A DNA stretch of 64,000 nucleotides, taken from assembly GCF_940670765.1 (NCBI RefSeq), contig NZ_CALNVW010000003.1, positions 1-64,000 of the forward strand, read 5' to 3'. The notes beneath the pieces are model-generated. The model did no database searches. It was not told where the DNA came from and worked only from the letters and a program-made list of their open reading frames with translations. Position numbers and translations under genes: made by a program. Below, piece by piece: positions 51,210 to 60,004 of the stretch; positions within the stretch are counted from its first letter, which is position 1; each line of letters starts with the position of its first letter. Source of the DNA: Streptomyces sp. A 4/2 (GTDB lineage: Bacteria; Actinomycetota; Actinomycetes; Streptomycetales; Streptomycetaceae).

Positions 51210-52985
51210 TCATATGCCGTCGGCCGAACCAAGAGTCAAGGTCACAGCCCGCTCCCGGCCGTCGTGCCGGACGGTGAGAGCCAGTCTGTCGCCGGGCCGG
51301 TGGGCGCGGATCTTGACGATCAACTCCACGCTGCTGCGCACCTTCCGGCCGTCCACACCTGTGACGATGTCCCCCGGCCTGATCCCGGCGGCGGCTCCCG
51401 CGCCGCCCGGTGCGACGGCGGGTCCGCCGTCGTTGGCCTTGGCGGCCACCTTGGCGCCGCCCCCTGTGTACTGCATGTCGAGTGTGACGCCGATCACGGG
51501 ATGGGTGGCCTTGCCGGTGTTGATCAGCTGCTCGGCTACCCGCTTCGCCTGGTTGATGGGGATCGCGAAGCCGAGTCCGATGGAGCCGCCCTGGCCGCTT
51601 CCGGCGTCCGAACCGCTGTCCGCGGGGCGGATGGCGCTGTTGATGCCGATCACGCGGGCCTTGGTGTCGACCAGCGGCCCGCCCGAATTACCGGGGTTGA
51701 TCGGGGCGTCGGTCTGGAGGGCGTCGACATAGCTGACGTCACTGCCGCTGCCCTTGCCGCCGCCGGACGTGATGGGGCGCTCCTTGGCGCTGATGATGCC
51801 GGAGGTCACCGTGTTGTCCAGGTCGAAGGGGGCGCCGATGGCCACCACCGGGTCACCGACCTGGACGTTGTCGGAGTTGCCGAGGGGCAGCGGGGTGAGC
51901 CCGGAGACCCCGCTGACCTGGACGACCGCGAGGTCGTAACCGCTGTCCCGGCCGACGACCTTCGCCTTGGCGCTCTCGCCGCTGCTGAAGGTGACCGTGA
52001 TGTCGCCGGAGGAGCTCGCCGGGGCGACCACATGGTTGTTGGTGAGGATGTGACCCTCGCGGTCGAGGACGAATCCGGTGCCGGTGCCCTGCTCGTCCTT
52101 GCCGCTGACGTGCAGGGTGACCACGCTCGGCAGGGCGCTCGCGGCGATGCCCGCGACGCTGCCGGCCACGCGGTCCGTGCTCTCCGGTCCGGCCTGCGGC
52201 AGCTTGATGTCGCTGAAGGAGCCGTTGCGCTCGATGTACGCGCCGACACCTCCGCCGATGACACCGGTGACCAGGGCGAGTACCAGCGCGGCCACGATGC
52301 CGCCGCGTCGCTTGCGCGGTGCGGGCGGCGGGGCGGCCGGGAGGCCCGCCGGGGGCAGATCCGCCGGCATGCCCCACGGGTCGTACCGGTGCCACTGCGG
52401 GGACTGCGGGGCGGGCAGCGGGACGGAGAACGGATGCCGGTCCGCCTGCGGGTACGGCTGCGGCGGCACGGGCTGCGGCCCCGACGGTTCCGGCTGAGGC
52501 AGCGGCTGATGGAACGGCAGCTGCTGGTGAGGCGCGTGCTGCTGGTGCGGCTGCGGGGCGCCCGCGTGGAGCGGTGGGACGGGAGTGCCCTGGGCCGGTG
52601 TCGGAACGGGCCGCTGTACGGGCGGAGCGGGGGCCCAGGGGCCCGGACCGCCGTAGGGCGGGGTGCCGTAGGGGTCGGGCTCGTGCAAGGGCCGTGGGCG
52701 GTCGGCTGGGCCGGCGGGTCCGGTGTGTTCCGTACCGGTTCCGGAACCTTCCGTGCCAGGCCCGGTGTCTTCCGTACCGGCTCCGGAACTTCCCGTGCCG
52801 GGCCCGGTGTCTTCCACGCCCGTTCCGGAACTTCCCGTGCCGGGCCCGGGTATGACCGGCGGAACTGCCGCCTCGGGTGCGGCTTCAGCAACCGGGTCCG
52901 GTCCTGGCTGTGCCTGCGCGGGAATTCCCGGCGCGGGCCTGCTCCACCACTTGACCTCCGGCCCGGTGGGCTTCCCCTCGTCCAT
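51210..52985 (-). CDS. htrA: HtrA/DegP-like membrane-anchored serine protease with PDZ domain
   Basis: 591 residues from ATG 52985 (GGGGAG just upstream). The first ~220 residues are a cytosolic Pro/Gly/Gln-rich region with three 14-residue repeats. One TM helix (229-251) follows. The extracytoplasmic trypsin domain has His318 (TNNHVV), Asp351 (GYDLAVV) and Ser434 (PGNSGGP). A PDZ domain occupies about 490-585 (IRPGDIVTGVDGRKV). It degrades misfolded envelope proteins and may act on the SigE stress circuit encoded upstream. Confidence 0.93.
   Translation of the reverse strand: MDEGKPTGPEVKWWSRPAPGIPAQAQPGPDPVAEAAPEAAVPPVIPGPGTGSSGTGVEDTGPGTGSSGAGTEDTGPGTEGSGTGTEHTGPAGPADRPRPLHEPDPYGTPPYGGPGPWAPAPPVQRPVPTPAQGTPVPPLHAGAPQPHQQHAPHQQLPFHQPLPQPEPSGPQPVPPQPYPQADRHPFSVPLPAPQSPQWHRYDPWGMPADLPPAGLPAAPPPAPRKRRGGIVAALVLALVTGVIGGGVGAYIERNGSFSDIKLPQAGPESTDRVAGSVAGIAASALPSVVTLHVSGKDEQGTGTGFVLDREGHILTNNHVVAPASSSGDITVTFSSGESAKAKVVGRDSGYDLAVVQVSGVSGLTPLPLGNSDNVQVGDPVVAIGAPFDLDNTVTSGIISAKERPITSGGGKGSGSDVSYVDALQTDAPINPGNSGGPLVDTKARVIGINSAIRPADSGSDAGSGQGGSIGLGFAIPINQAKRVAEQLINTGKATHPVIGVTLDMQYTGGGAKVAAKANDGGPAVAPGGAGAAAGIRPGDIVTGVDGRKVRSSVELIVKIRAHRPGDRLALTVRHDGRERAVTLTLGSADGI
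52720..52845. repeat. Three 42-bp tandem repeats in the htrA N-terminal region
   Basis: Units at 52720, 52762 and 52804 are exactly 42 bp each and keep frame, encoding variants of a GPGTGSSGTGxEDT peptide. Copies 2 and 3 differ by a few bases. Confidence 0.88.
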
Positions 52986-53121
52986 GCTCTCCCCGCACCC
53001 GCCCCACGCTCTGCGTGCCCTGTGGAGGGCACCCCTCCAGGGATTCAACCAGGTTTACCGGCCGAATCCCCCGTCCGGTACCGCTCGACCACGGACGGGA
53101 CAGGTCCCGATGCCAGCGGGC

Positions 53122-54075
53122 CTAGTGCCTGGCGGGAACCGGCAGTTCCGAGCCGCCGCCCACGCTGAGCTGCGCGGGGGACGGTGTGGTCGTGGGGCTC
53201 GGCTGCACCGGCCCGGCCGGTGCGGTGGCCGCGAGGGGAGGACGGATCGTGGGAGACAGCGACGCGGCCGTCAGCAGCGGGGTGGTCAGCGAGTACAGCG
53301 ACTGCTGGGCGGGCCGGGTCACGGGGGTGAAGGTCGAGTGCTGCGCGGCGAACACCGAGGGCGAGAGCACGGGCGGCCGGTCGCGGCCGTCCATGGTGCG
53401 CACGCCCGCGCCGTCACTCGCGCCGTCGCGGCGCCGGTCCGACAGGGTGCTGATGCCGACCGGGTCGGTAGCGCTCAGCGGTGTCACGTTGTTGGCCGTG
53501 CCGTCGGTACGCGCCGCGGGATCACTCGCGCCGCCCAGCGGCAGTGTGCCGCCCAGCGCGATGGCCGCGAGCGACACGGCGCTGGCAGCCGCGAAGGCGA
53601 ATCTCCGGCCACGCCAGGCCGAACGCTCCTGGTCGGTCCGGCCCACCGGGTGGATCCGGAACCCGCTGTCCGGGCCGCCGCCCGGAAGCGCGGTGGCGCC
53701 GTGCCCCGCGGGCACATAGCCGAAGGTGTCCACGCGGGGGCCCGAGGAACGCCCGTCGTCCGGCCTTCCGGGCCCGAAGAATCCGTCGGCGAAACGTCCG
53801 CCGAACATTCCGCCGGAACGCGGATCGTCCCCACCGGGTCCGCCGGGAAGCCCCTGGAGACGGGCCAGCAGCCCCTCGGACGGCGGCGGCGGCGCGGTCT
53901 CGGCGAAGACGCTCTTCAGCCGTCGCTGGGCATCGGCCTCGGTCTTGCACTTGGCACAGGTGGCGAGATGCGCGAGAACCCGCTCGCGCGCGTCGTGTTT
54001 CAGCTCACCGTCGACCAGGGCGGCGAGCCGGTCCCCGAGGTGCTGCTCGGCCGGGGTCGGACTGGATCCACTCAC
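53122..54075 (-). CDS. Zinc-binding anti-sigma factor of SigE
   Basis: 317 residues from GTG 54075, whose codon overlaps the sigE stop (GTGA). The zinc anti-sigma motif HLATCAKC (His36, Cys40, Cys43) is in the first 50 residues. A single TM helix lies at about 158-178. The exterior part is Thr/Pro/Ser-rich. It should hold SigE at the membrane until envelope or redox stress releases it. Mycobacterial RseA, in the same position, lacks a TM segment as far as I recall, so this one may be regulated differently. Confidence 0.88.
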   Translation of the reverse strand: MSGSSPTPAEQHLGDRLAALVDGELKHDARERVLAHLATCAKCKTEADAQRRLKSVFAETAPPPPSEGLLARLQGLPGGPGGDDPRSGGMFGGRFADGFFGPGRPDDGRSSGPRVDTFGYVPAGHGATALPGGGPDSGFRIHPVGRTDQERSAWRGRRFAFAAASAVSLAAIALGGTLPLGGASDPAARTDGTANNVTPLSATDPVGISTLSDRRRDGASDGAGVRTMDGRDRPPVLSPSVFAAQHSTFTPVTRPAQQSLYSLTTPLLTAASLSPTIRPPLAATAPAGPVQPSPTTTPSPAQLSVGGGSELPVPARH

Positions 54076-54905
54076 GCGGTCCCATCCTCTCCGTCCGGGC
54101 CGATGGCCACCCCGGCCAGCGCGCGCTGCTCCGCACGACGGGCCTCGGGCGAGCGGTGCTGAAGAGCCTTGCGCAGGTGGGAGCGGCCCCGGTGGATCCT
54201 GCTGCGCACGGTGCCGAGCTTGACGCCCAGCGTCGCGGCGATCTCCTCGTACGACAGCCCCTCGATGTCACAGAGCACCACCGCGGCACGGAATTCCGGA
54301 GCGAGGGTGTCCAGCGCCTGCTGGACGTCCGCGTCGAAGTGGGTGTCGTGGAAGACCTGCTGCGGAGACGGCTCACGGCTCGGCAGCCGCTCGGCGGCGT
54401 CGTCACCGAGCGCGTCGAAGCGGATCCGCTGCTTGCGGCGGACCATGTCCAGGAAGAGGTTGGTGGTGATGCGGTGCAGCCAGCCCTCGAAGGTGCCGGG
54501 TGTGTACGTCGACAGCGAGCGGAAGACGCGGACGAAGACTTCCTGTGTGAGGTCCTCGGCGTCGTGCTGGTTGCCGGTCAGCCGGTAGGCGAGGCGGTAG
54601 ACCCGGCCGCTGTGCGTGCTGACGATCTCCTCCCACGAGGGCGGAGTCCATGTCTGCGCGTCCGCGTCCGAGGCGAAGGTCGCGGTCTGGGCGGAGTCAG
54701 CAGCGCTCGGGCTGTCAGCAATGTCGGTCACGGATTTCGGCTCACCCGCCGACCTGAGAAAGCGCCGCAACGCTCCTCTCCGATCCACAGGCGCAGCCGC
54801 ACCTCCCCTGTCGGCTCTGGTGGTGTCCAGTGGAGCCCCTACCATAGCCACCTCGCCCGTTAGCTCCGGATAAGACTGATTGCCGGATTCCGCATACATC
54901 CGCAT
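54072..54905 (-). CDS. sigE: ECF sigma factor (SigE type)
   Basis: 277 residues from ATG 54905 (GAGAGGG upstream); ATG 54845 would shorten it. After a ~90-residue N-extension, region 2 reads [26 protein letters not shown] (two parts) and region 4 has [25 protein letters not shown]. It directs RNA polymerase to envelope-stress promoters. Followed by its anti-sigma gene, htrA and tatB, the same order as Rv1221-Rv1224. Divergent from an O-methyltransferase gene. Confidence 0.92.
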   Translation of the reverse strand: MRMYAESGNQSYPELTGEVAMVGAPLDTTRADRGGAAAPVDRRGALRRFLRSAGEPKSVTDIADSPSAADSAQTATFASDADAQTWTPPSWEEIVSTHSGRVYRLAYRLTGNQHDAEDLTQEVFVRVFRSLSTYTPGTFEGWLHRITTNLFLDMVRRKQRIRFDALGDDAAERLPSREPSPQQVFHDTHFDADVQQALDTLAPEFRAAVVLCDIEGLSYEEIAATLGVKLGTVRSRIHRGRSHLRKALQHRSPEARRAEQRALAGVAIGPDGEDGTA

Positions 54906-54972
54906 CCCCCCTGCCCTCTCATAACGCCCGGTCCCATCTGCGGGTTCCCGAGCGCAGCGGATACAGTCACGA

Positions 54973-55638
54973 GTGCGTCAACTACGGGGACAGGAGAGGT
55001 CCATTACCGCCAACCGGCAGACGAGCTGGGCGTTCGCCGACGCCTTTGTCGCCGAGGGCGAAGCCCTGCGCTGGGCCCGTGACCGGGCCCGTGACGCCGG
55101 ACTTCCCTCGGTCTCCCCGGGCACCGGCGCTGCGCTGCGGCTGCTCGCCGCCGCCGCGGACGCCAAAGCAGTGGCGGAAATCGGTACGGGTACCGGCGTA
55201 TCCGGCATCTATCTGCTCCAGGGCATGCGGCCCGACGGGGTCCTGACCACCGTCGATCCGGAGCCCGAACGTCAGGGCTTCGCCCGCCAGGCCCTGCGTG
55301 CCGCGGGCTTCGCGGGGAACCGGGCACGCTTCATTCCCGGCCGCGCCCTCGACGTACTGCCGCGGCTCGCGGACGGCGGCTACGACCTCGTCTTCTGCGA
55401 CGGCGACCGGCTGGAGTCGCTCGATGTCCTCGCGGAATCGCTGCGGCTGCTGCGCCCCGGTGGACTGGTGTGCTTCGAGGGGGTCTTCGCGGACGGCCGT
55501 ACGGTCGATTCCGCGGCCCAGCCCGCCGAGGTGCTGCACCTGCGGGAGTTGTTGCGCGCGGTGCGCGAGAGCCAGGAACTGCTGCCCTCACTGATTCCGG
55601 TGGGCGACGGGCTGCTCTGCGCCGTACGCCTCGGCTGA
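54973..55638 (+). CDS. O-methyltransferase family 3 (SAM-dependent)
   Basis: 221 residues if GTG 54973 is used. The SAM-binding motif [12 protein letters not shown] and the metal-site strand YDLVFCDGD are clear. Cation-dependent catechol-type methyltransferases share this fold; the substrate is unknown. The conserved part begins ITANRQTSW, and the only good ribosome-binding site (GGAGAGG) sits just before the ATT codon at 55003. The true start may therefore be ATT (about 211 aa). Divergent from sigE, as Rv1220c is from sigE in Mycobacterium. Confidence 0.87.
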   Translation: MRQLRGQERSITANRQTSWAFADAFVAEGEALRWARDRARDAGLPSVSPGTGAALRLLAAAADAKAVAEIGTGTGVSGIYLLQGMRPDGVLTTVDPEPERQGFARQALRAAGFAGNRARFIPGRALDVLPRLADGGYDLVFCDGDRLESLDVLAESLRLLRPGGLVCFEGVFADGRTVDSAAQPAEVLHLRELLRAVRESQELLPSLIPVGDGLLCAVRLG

Positions 55639-55687
55639 CGCGTGCGGCGGGAACACCGCGCCGCCGCACCCCGATCCGAGAGCCCCC

Positions 55688-55711
55688 GAGCCCCGAGCCC
55701 CGAGCCCCGAG
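55688..55711. repeat. GAGCCCC heptamer repeat
   Basis: Three and a half copies of GAGCCCC lie between the O-methyltransferase stop and the following terminator. Probably simple slippage. Confidence 0.75.
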
Positions 55712-55721
55712 GAAAACACAA

Positions 55722-55745
55722 CTGCCCCGGCCGGAGCCGGGGCAG
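55722..55745. terminator. Hairpin between O-methyltransferase and DUF3117 genes
   Basis: A perfect 10-bp stem (55722-55731 with 55736-55745) with a CGGA loop is flanked on the left by an A-rich run, giving a T-rich tail for leftward transcription. Confidence 0.85.
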
Positions 55746-55770
55746 TGGAGAAAACAGTGGGGCGTCCGCG

Positions 55771-55938
55771 TCAGCCGACGACCTTCTTCAGCGCGTCGCC
55801 GAGTGCATCGGCCTCGTCCGGAGTCAGCTCGACAACCAGTCGCCCGCCGCCTTCGAGCGGAACGCGCATGACGATGCCCCGCCCCTCCTTGGTCACCTCG
55901 AGCGGGCCGTCGCCCGTTCGCGGCTTCATGGCCGCCAT
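55771..55938 (-). CDS. DUF3117 family small protein
   Basis: 55 residues from ATG 55938, with GGAAGGGGAACGAGC upstream. The sequence AAMKPRTGDGPLEVTKEGRG followed by VMRVPLEGGGRLVVELT is near-invariant in actinobacteria (Rv1211-like). It is a small beta-rich cytosolic protein of unknown role. Between an O-methyltransferase gene and an enoyl-CoA hydratase gene; closed by its own terminator. Confidence 0.93.
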   Translation of the reverse strand: MAAMKPRTGDGPLEVTKEGRGIVMRVPLEGGGRLVVELTPDEADALGDALKKVVG

Positions 55939-56263
55939 GCTCGTTCCCCTTCCTGAAACCAGCTCATCGCAGCCGACAACCCAGGTGTCACCGGCATCGA
56001 ACATATTGCTTCCCCGCCATTATCCCGCATCGCAGGACCCGATGACCAACATCGGTCTGCATCGCTTGCGCAACGCACTTCCCCAAAACCACCCAATTCG
56101 GCGTTCCCCCTGCGATACTGCGCCGCCTCCCACACCTTTCTCGACCAGCATTGTTTGACGCAGGTCACATGTTCGCCGCCGATGATCTCCGTCATGCTGA
56201 GCAGCGGACCACGATCCAGGCGAACCAGCCGACCCAGCAGCCGACCAAGCAGTGGAGGCCCCC
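55939..56263. other. 325-bp divergent intergenic region
   Basis: It separates the DUF3117 and enoyl-CoA hydratase genes and is less GC-rich than its surroundings (for example ACATATTGCTTCCCCGCC near 56002). It should hold both promoters. I see no RNA gene or clear repeat. TTTGACGCAGG (56154-56164) is a possible -35 element for the rightward gene. Confidence 0.5.
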
Positions 56264-57064
56264 ATGGCGGACAGCGTGCTCTACGAGGTGACCGACGGAC
56301 TCGCGACGATCACGATCAACCGTCCCGATGCGATGAACGCGATGAACACCGAGGCGAAGGCCGCTCTGCGCGACGCCCTGCAGACCGCCGCGGCGGCCCC
56401 GGAGGTACGCGCCGTACTGCTCACCGCCACCGGGCGTGCCTTCTGCGTCGGACAGGACCTCAAGGAACACATCTCGCTGCTGGCGGCCGACCGCGAGGCG
56501 GGCACCGGGCACACCATGAGCACGGTGAAGGAGCACTACAACCCCGTCGTGCGCGCCATCACCGAGATGCCGAAGCCGGTCGTCGCCGGGATCAACGGGG
56601 TCGCCGCCGGGGCCGGACTGGGCTTCGCCCTGGCCGCCGACTACCGCGTCGTCGCCGACACCGCGAAATTCACCACCTCGTTCGCGGGTGTCGCCCTGAC
56701 CGCCGACTCGGGTGTCTCCTGGACGCTGCCGCGGCTGATCGGCCGGAGCCGCGCCGCCGACCTGCTGCTCTTCCCGCGCTCGTTCACCGCCCAGGAGGCG
56801 TACGACCTGGGCATCGCCAACAAGCTGGTCCCGGCGGCCGAGCTGGCCGACGAGGCGCGGTCGGTGGCCCGTGCCCTCGCGGAGGGCCCGACGGTCGCCT
56901 ACGCCGCGATCAAGGAATCACTCGCCTACGGGGCGGAGCACTCGCTGGGCGAGACGCTGGAGAAGGAGGACGAACTCCAGACGAGGGCGGGCGCGTCGGA
57001 GGACCATCTCATCGCGGTCCAGGCCTTCGTCGGCAAGACGGAGCCGCGCTACCTGGGCCGCTGA
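56264..57064 (+). CDS. Enoyl-CoA hydratase/isomerase family protein
   Basis: 266 residues from ATG 56264 with TGGAGGCC upstream. The crotonase fold shows ITINRPDAMNAMN, the oxyanion-hole loop AFCVGQDLKEH and GVAAGAGLGFALAADYR. The residues after the loop (AGVALTADSGVSW) retain an Asp, resembling PaaG-type isomerase/hydratases. Likely function is fatty acid or phenylacetate-type CoA thioester chemistry. Convergent with tagA, stops 20 bp apart. Confidence 0.9.
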   Translation: MADSVLYEVTDGLATITINRPDAMNAMNTEAKAALRDALQTAAAAPEVRAVLLTATGRAFCVGQDLKEHISLLAADREAGTGHTMSTVKEHYNPVVRAITEMPKPVVAGINGVAAGAGLGFALAADYRVVADTAKFTTSFAGVALTADSGVSWTLPRLIGRSRAADLLLFPRSFTAQEAYDLGIANKLVPAAELADEARSVARALAEGPTVAYAAIKESLAYGAEHSLGETLEKEDELQTRAGASEDHLIAVQAFVGKTEPRYLGR

Positions 57065-57083
57065 GAGCAGACGGACACCGGGC

Positions 57084-57677
57084 TCAGGCGCTTCCCGAGT
57101 CCCCCCGCGCGAAACAGTCCGCCAGGTGGTCGTCGACCAGGCCGCAGGCCTGCATCAGGGCGTAGGCCGTGGTCGGGCCGACGAAGCGGATCCCGCGCTT
57201 CTTGAGGTCCTTGGCCAGTGCCGTGGACTCCGGTGTCACCGCGGGCACGTCCGCGCCGCTCCGGGGCGCCGGGCGGCCGGCCGGGTCCGGGGCGTACGAC
57301 CAGATCAGCGCGTCGAGCTCGCCGGCCTTCCAGTCGGCGAGCACCCGCGCGTTGGCGATGGTCGCGTCGATCTTGGCGCGGTTGCGGATGATGCCCGGAT
57401 CGGCCAGCAGCCGCTCCTTGTCGGCGTCCGTGAAGGCCGCCACCGCGGGGATCCCGAACCCCGAGAAGGCCTTGCGGAACCCTTCGCGGCGGCGCAGGAT
57501 CGTGATCCACGACAGCCCCGACTGGAACGCTTCGAGGCAGAGCCGCTCGTACAGCGCGCCGTCCCCGTGGACCGGCTTGCCCCACTCGGTGTCGTGGTAG
57601 CCGACGTAGTCCTCGGTGGACGCGCCCCACGGGCAGCGCAGCTTGCCGTCGGCCCCCAGGACCGCTCCGGAGCTCAT
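57084..57677 (-). CDS. tagA: DNA-3-methyladenine glycosylase I
   Basis: 197 residues from ATG 57677, which overlaps the preceding stop by ATGA. Family motifs: LRCPWGASTEDYVGYHDTEW in part, QSGLSWITILRRREGFRKAF, IIRNRAKIDATIANARV and GIRFVGPTTAYALMQACG. It excises 3-methyladenine to start base-excision repair. The zinc-site Cys and His residues (RCPW, YHDTEW, near DDH) are in place. Same neighbours as Rv1210. Confidence 0.94.
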   Translation of the reverse strand: MSSGAVLGADGKLRCPWGASTEDYVGYHDTEWGKPVHGDGALYERLCLEAFQSGLSWITILRRREGFRKAFSGFGIPAVAAFTDADKERLLADPGIIRNRAKIDATIANARVLADWKAGELDALIWSYAPDPAGRPAPRSGADVPAVTPESTALAKDLKKRGIRFVGPTTAYALMQACGLVDDHLADCFARGDSGSA

Positions 57678-58003
57678 CGCTGCGGGTCCTCGTCGCCGAC
57701 CGCGGCGGCCCGCGCACCGGCGAGCGCCGATTCCAGCTCCGCGATCCGCGCGTCCCGCTCGGCGAGTTCGGCGCCCAGCCTGCTCAGTACGTCGTCCACG
57801 TCGGCCATCCGGTAGCCGCGCACCACCATGGGCAGCCGCAGCGCCTCGATGTCCGCGCGGCCGACCGGGCGGGCCACGGGCAGCGGGTCGACGGGCAGTT
57901 CGGGGGACACCTCGGGCAGCACTTCGCCTTCGCCGCCGCCGATCACCGCGAGGGTGACCGCCGCGACCACCACGACCATCGCGATCAGCAAGAACAAGAA
58001 CAC
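57674..58003 (-). CDS. DivIVA-like membrane-anchored small protein
   Basis: 109 residues from GTG 58003 (GAGAGG about 8 nt upstream); a longer frame from 58051 is less likely. An N-terminal TM helix (residues 1-22, FLFLLIAMVVVVAAVTLAVI) is followed by a linker and a DivIVA-type module (ALRLPMVVRGYRMADVDDVL), then a coiled coil (AELAERDARIAELESAL). It may link the membrane to polar growth or cell-wall machinery. Overlaps tagA by 4 bp and is divergent from folP. Confidence 0.8.
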   Translation of the reverse strand: MFLFLLIAMVVVVAAVTLAVIGGGEGEVLPEVSPELPVDPLPVARPVGRADIEALRLPMVVRGYRMADVDDVLSRLGAELAERDARIAELESALAGARAAAVGDEDPQR

Positions 58004-58143
58004 GAGCGAGCCTCTCCCCGGGTACCGAAATCGTGCGTCCGATCGTGCCATGCAAACCTGAGGTCCAACGACCCGATCCGCCGTCTGTCGTGCACCGGGT
58101 CGTAGGGTCGCAGGCGACTCAGAGGCTATGGAGGATACGGCGA

Positions 58144-59004
58144 ATGTTGCGGTTGGGACGGCGCGAGTTCGACGCGCACGAACCGGTGATCATGGCGATC
58201 GTCAACCGGACCCCGGACTCGTTCTACGACCAGGGAGCGACATTCCGTGACGAGCCGGCGCTGGCCCGGGTCGAGGAGGCGGTCTCCCAGGGGGCGGCCA
58301 TCATCGACATCGGCGGGGTCAAGGCGGGCCCCGGCGAGGAGGTCACCGCCGCCGAGGAGGCCCGGCGCACGGTCGGTTTCGTCGCCGAGGTACGGCGGCG
58401 CCACCCCGATGTGGTCATCAGCGTCGACACCTGGCGCCACGACGTGGGCGAGGCGGTCTGCGAAGCGGGCGCGGACCTGCTCAACGACGCCTGGGGCGGG
58501 GTGGACCCGCAACTCGCCGCGGTGGCCGCGCGGTTCGGCGCCGGTCTGGTGTGTACGCACGCGGGCGGCGCGCAGCCGCGCACCCGGCCGCACCGGGTCA
58601 CGTACGAGGACGTGATGGCCGACATCCTGCGGGTCACGGTCGGTCTCGCCGAGCGTGCGGTCTCGCTCGGGGTGCGCCGCGACGGCATCATGATCGACCC
58701 CGGCCACGACTTCGGGAAGAACACCCGGCACTCGCTGGAGGCCACCCGCAGGCTGGGCGAGATGACCGCGACCGGCTGGCCGGTGCTGGTGTCGCTGTCC
58801 AACAAGGACTTCGTGGGCGAGACGCTCGACAGGCCGGTGAAGGAACGGCTGCTGGGGACGCTGGCCACCACCGCGGTGTCGGCGTGGCTGGGGGCGCAGG
58901 TGTACCGGGTGCACGAGGTCGAGGAGACCCGGCAGGTGCTGGACATGGTGGCGACGATCGCCGGGCACCGGGAACCGGCGGTGGCACGGCGGGGACTGGC
59001 CTGA
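58144..59004 (+). CDS. Dihydropteroate synthase family protein (FolP2-like)
   Basis: 286 residues from ATG 58144 (GGAGG about 9 nt upstream). Pterin-binding motifs: MAIVNRTPDSF (Arg where canonical DHPS has Val), DIGGVKAGPGEEV, LLNDAWGG and IDPGHDFGKN. In Mycobacterium the paralogue at this locus (FolP2) is reported not to act as a normal DHPS, so folate synthesis should not be assumed. Divergent from the DivIVA-like gene. A perfect terminator hairpin follows. Confidence 0.88.
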   Translation: MLRLGRREFDAHEPVIMAIVNRTPDSFYDQGATFRDEPALARVEEAVSQGAAIIDIGGVKAGPGEEVTAAEEARRTVGFVAEVRRRHPDVVISVDTWRHDVGEAVCEAGADLLNDAWGGVDPQLAAVAARFGAGLVCTHAGGAQPRTRPHRVTYEDVMADILRVTVGLAERAVSLGVRRDGIMIDPGHDFGKNTRHSLEATRRLGEMTATGWPVLVSLSNKDFVGETLDRPVKERLLGTLATTAVSAWLGAQVYRVHEVEETRQVLDMVATIAGHREPAVARRGLA

Positions 59005-59080
59005 GACCCGGGCAGCCGTCCGGACCCGGGGACTGGCCTGAGGCCCGGACGCCCGTCCCGTCCCAGGCCCCGGCAGCCGT

Positions 59081-59118
59081 CTGCCGCCGGACGGGCCGTC
59101 GAGCCCCTCCGGCGGCAG
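59081..59118. terminator. Hairpin between the folP-like and LOG genes
   Basis: An 11-bp perfect outer stem (59081-59091 with 59108-59118) encloses an inner GGGC/GCCC pair. It lies between convergent stops. Confidence 0.8.
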
Positions 59119-59126
59119 AATCGCTC

Positions 59127-59186
59127 CACGACCGACCGCCCGGCGACCGACCGTCCCGCGGCCGACCGCCCCACGGCCAACCGCCC
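59127..59186. repeat. Four imperfect 15-bp tandem repeats
   Basis: Units at 59127, 59142, 59157 and 59172 share the core CGACCGACCGCCC. The array runs right up to the stop codon of the LOG gene. Confidence 0.78.
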
Positions 59187-59938
59187 TACAGCCCGGTCTC
59201 CTTCGTCACCAGCGCCACCGCCTCGTCCACGTCGTCCGTGACGTGGAACAGCAGCAGGTCCCGCTCGGACGCCTTGCCCTGGGCGATCACCGTCCCGCGC
59301 AGCCAGTCCACCAGGCCGCCCCAGTACTCCGTGCCGAAGAGCACGATCGGGAACCGTGTCACCTTCCGCGTCTGGACCAGGGTCAGCGCTTCGAACAGTT
59401 CGTCCAGCGTGCCGAGTCCGCCCGGCAGGACCACGAAGCCCTGCGCATACTTCACAAACATCGTCTTCCGGACAAAGAAGTACCGGAAGTTGACGCCGAT
59501 GTCGACGTGCTGGTTGAGCCCCTGCTCGAAGGGCAGCTCGATGCCGAGCCCGACGGAGACCCCGTTCGCCTCCCGGGCCCCCTTGTTCGCCGCTTCCATC
59601 GCGCCCGGCCCGCCGCCGGTGATCACGGCGAAGCCCGCGTCGACCAGCGCCCGGCCGATCCGTACGCCCGCCTCGTACTCCGGTGAACCGGGCGCCGTGC
59701 GGGCCGAGCCGAAGACGCTGATGGCGCTGGGCAGTTCGGCCAGTGCGCCGAAACCCTCCACGAACTCCGACTGGATGCGCATGACCCGCCAGGGGTCGGT
59801 GTGCAGCCAGTCGGCGCCGCCCTCGGAGGTGTCGAGCAGCCGCTGGTCGGTGGTACCGGGCTGGACCTGTTCCCGGCGGCGCACCACCGGTCCGAGTCGC
59901 TGTTCCTCCGGCGCCCGTGCTCCCTCAGGGTTGCCCAT
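59186..59938 (-). CDS. LOG family protein (TIGR00730 Rossmann fold)
   Basis: 250 residues from ATG 59938 with GGAGGGAGCAACAGC upstream. The signature GGGPGAMEAANKGA and PGGLGTLDELFE are intact. LOG enzymes cleave cytokinin ribotides, or in bacteria may act on other nucleotide monophosphates. An ~60-residue N-extension is present. Located between folP and dapE as Rv1205 is near Rv1202/Rv1207. Physiological substrate unknown. Confidence 0.92.
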   Translation of the reverse strand: MGNPEGARAPEEQRLGPVVRRREQVQPGTTDQRLLDTSEGGADWLHTDPWRVMRIQSEFVEGFGALAELPSAISVFGSARTAPGSPEYEAGVRIGRALVDAGFAVITGGGPGAMEAANKGAREANGVSVGLGIELPFEQGLNQHVDIGVNFRYFFVRKTMFVKYAQGFVVLPGGLGTLDELFEALTLVQTRKVTRFPIVLFGTEYWGGLVDWLRGTVIAQGKASERDLLLFHVTDDVDEAVALVTKETGL

Positions 59939-60004
59939 GCTGTTGCTCCCTCCGCTGTGCGTGTCCCGACAGCCTAGGTCGACAGATGTGACGAAGAGGG
60001 AAAT

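Noticed and set aside
58144..59004. Canonical folP assignment
   Set aside because: VNRTPDSF replaces VNVTPDSF and the mycobacterial paralogue at this locus is reported not to be a working DHPS, so only the family is stated.
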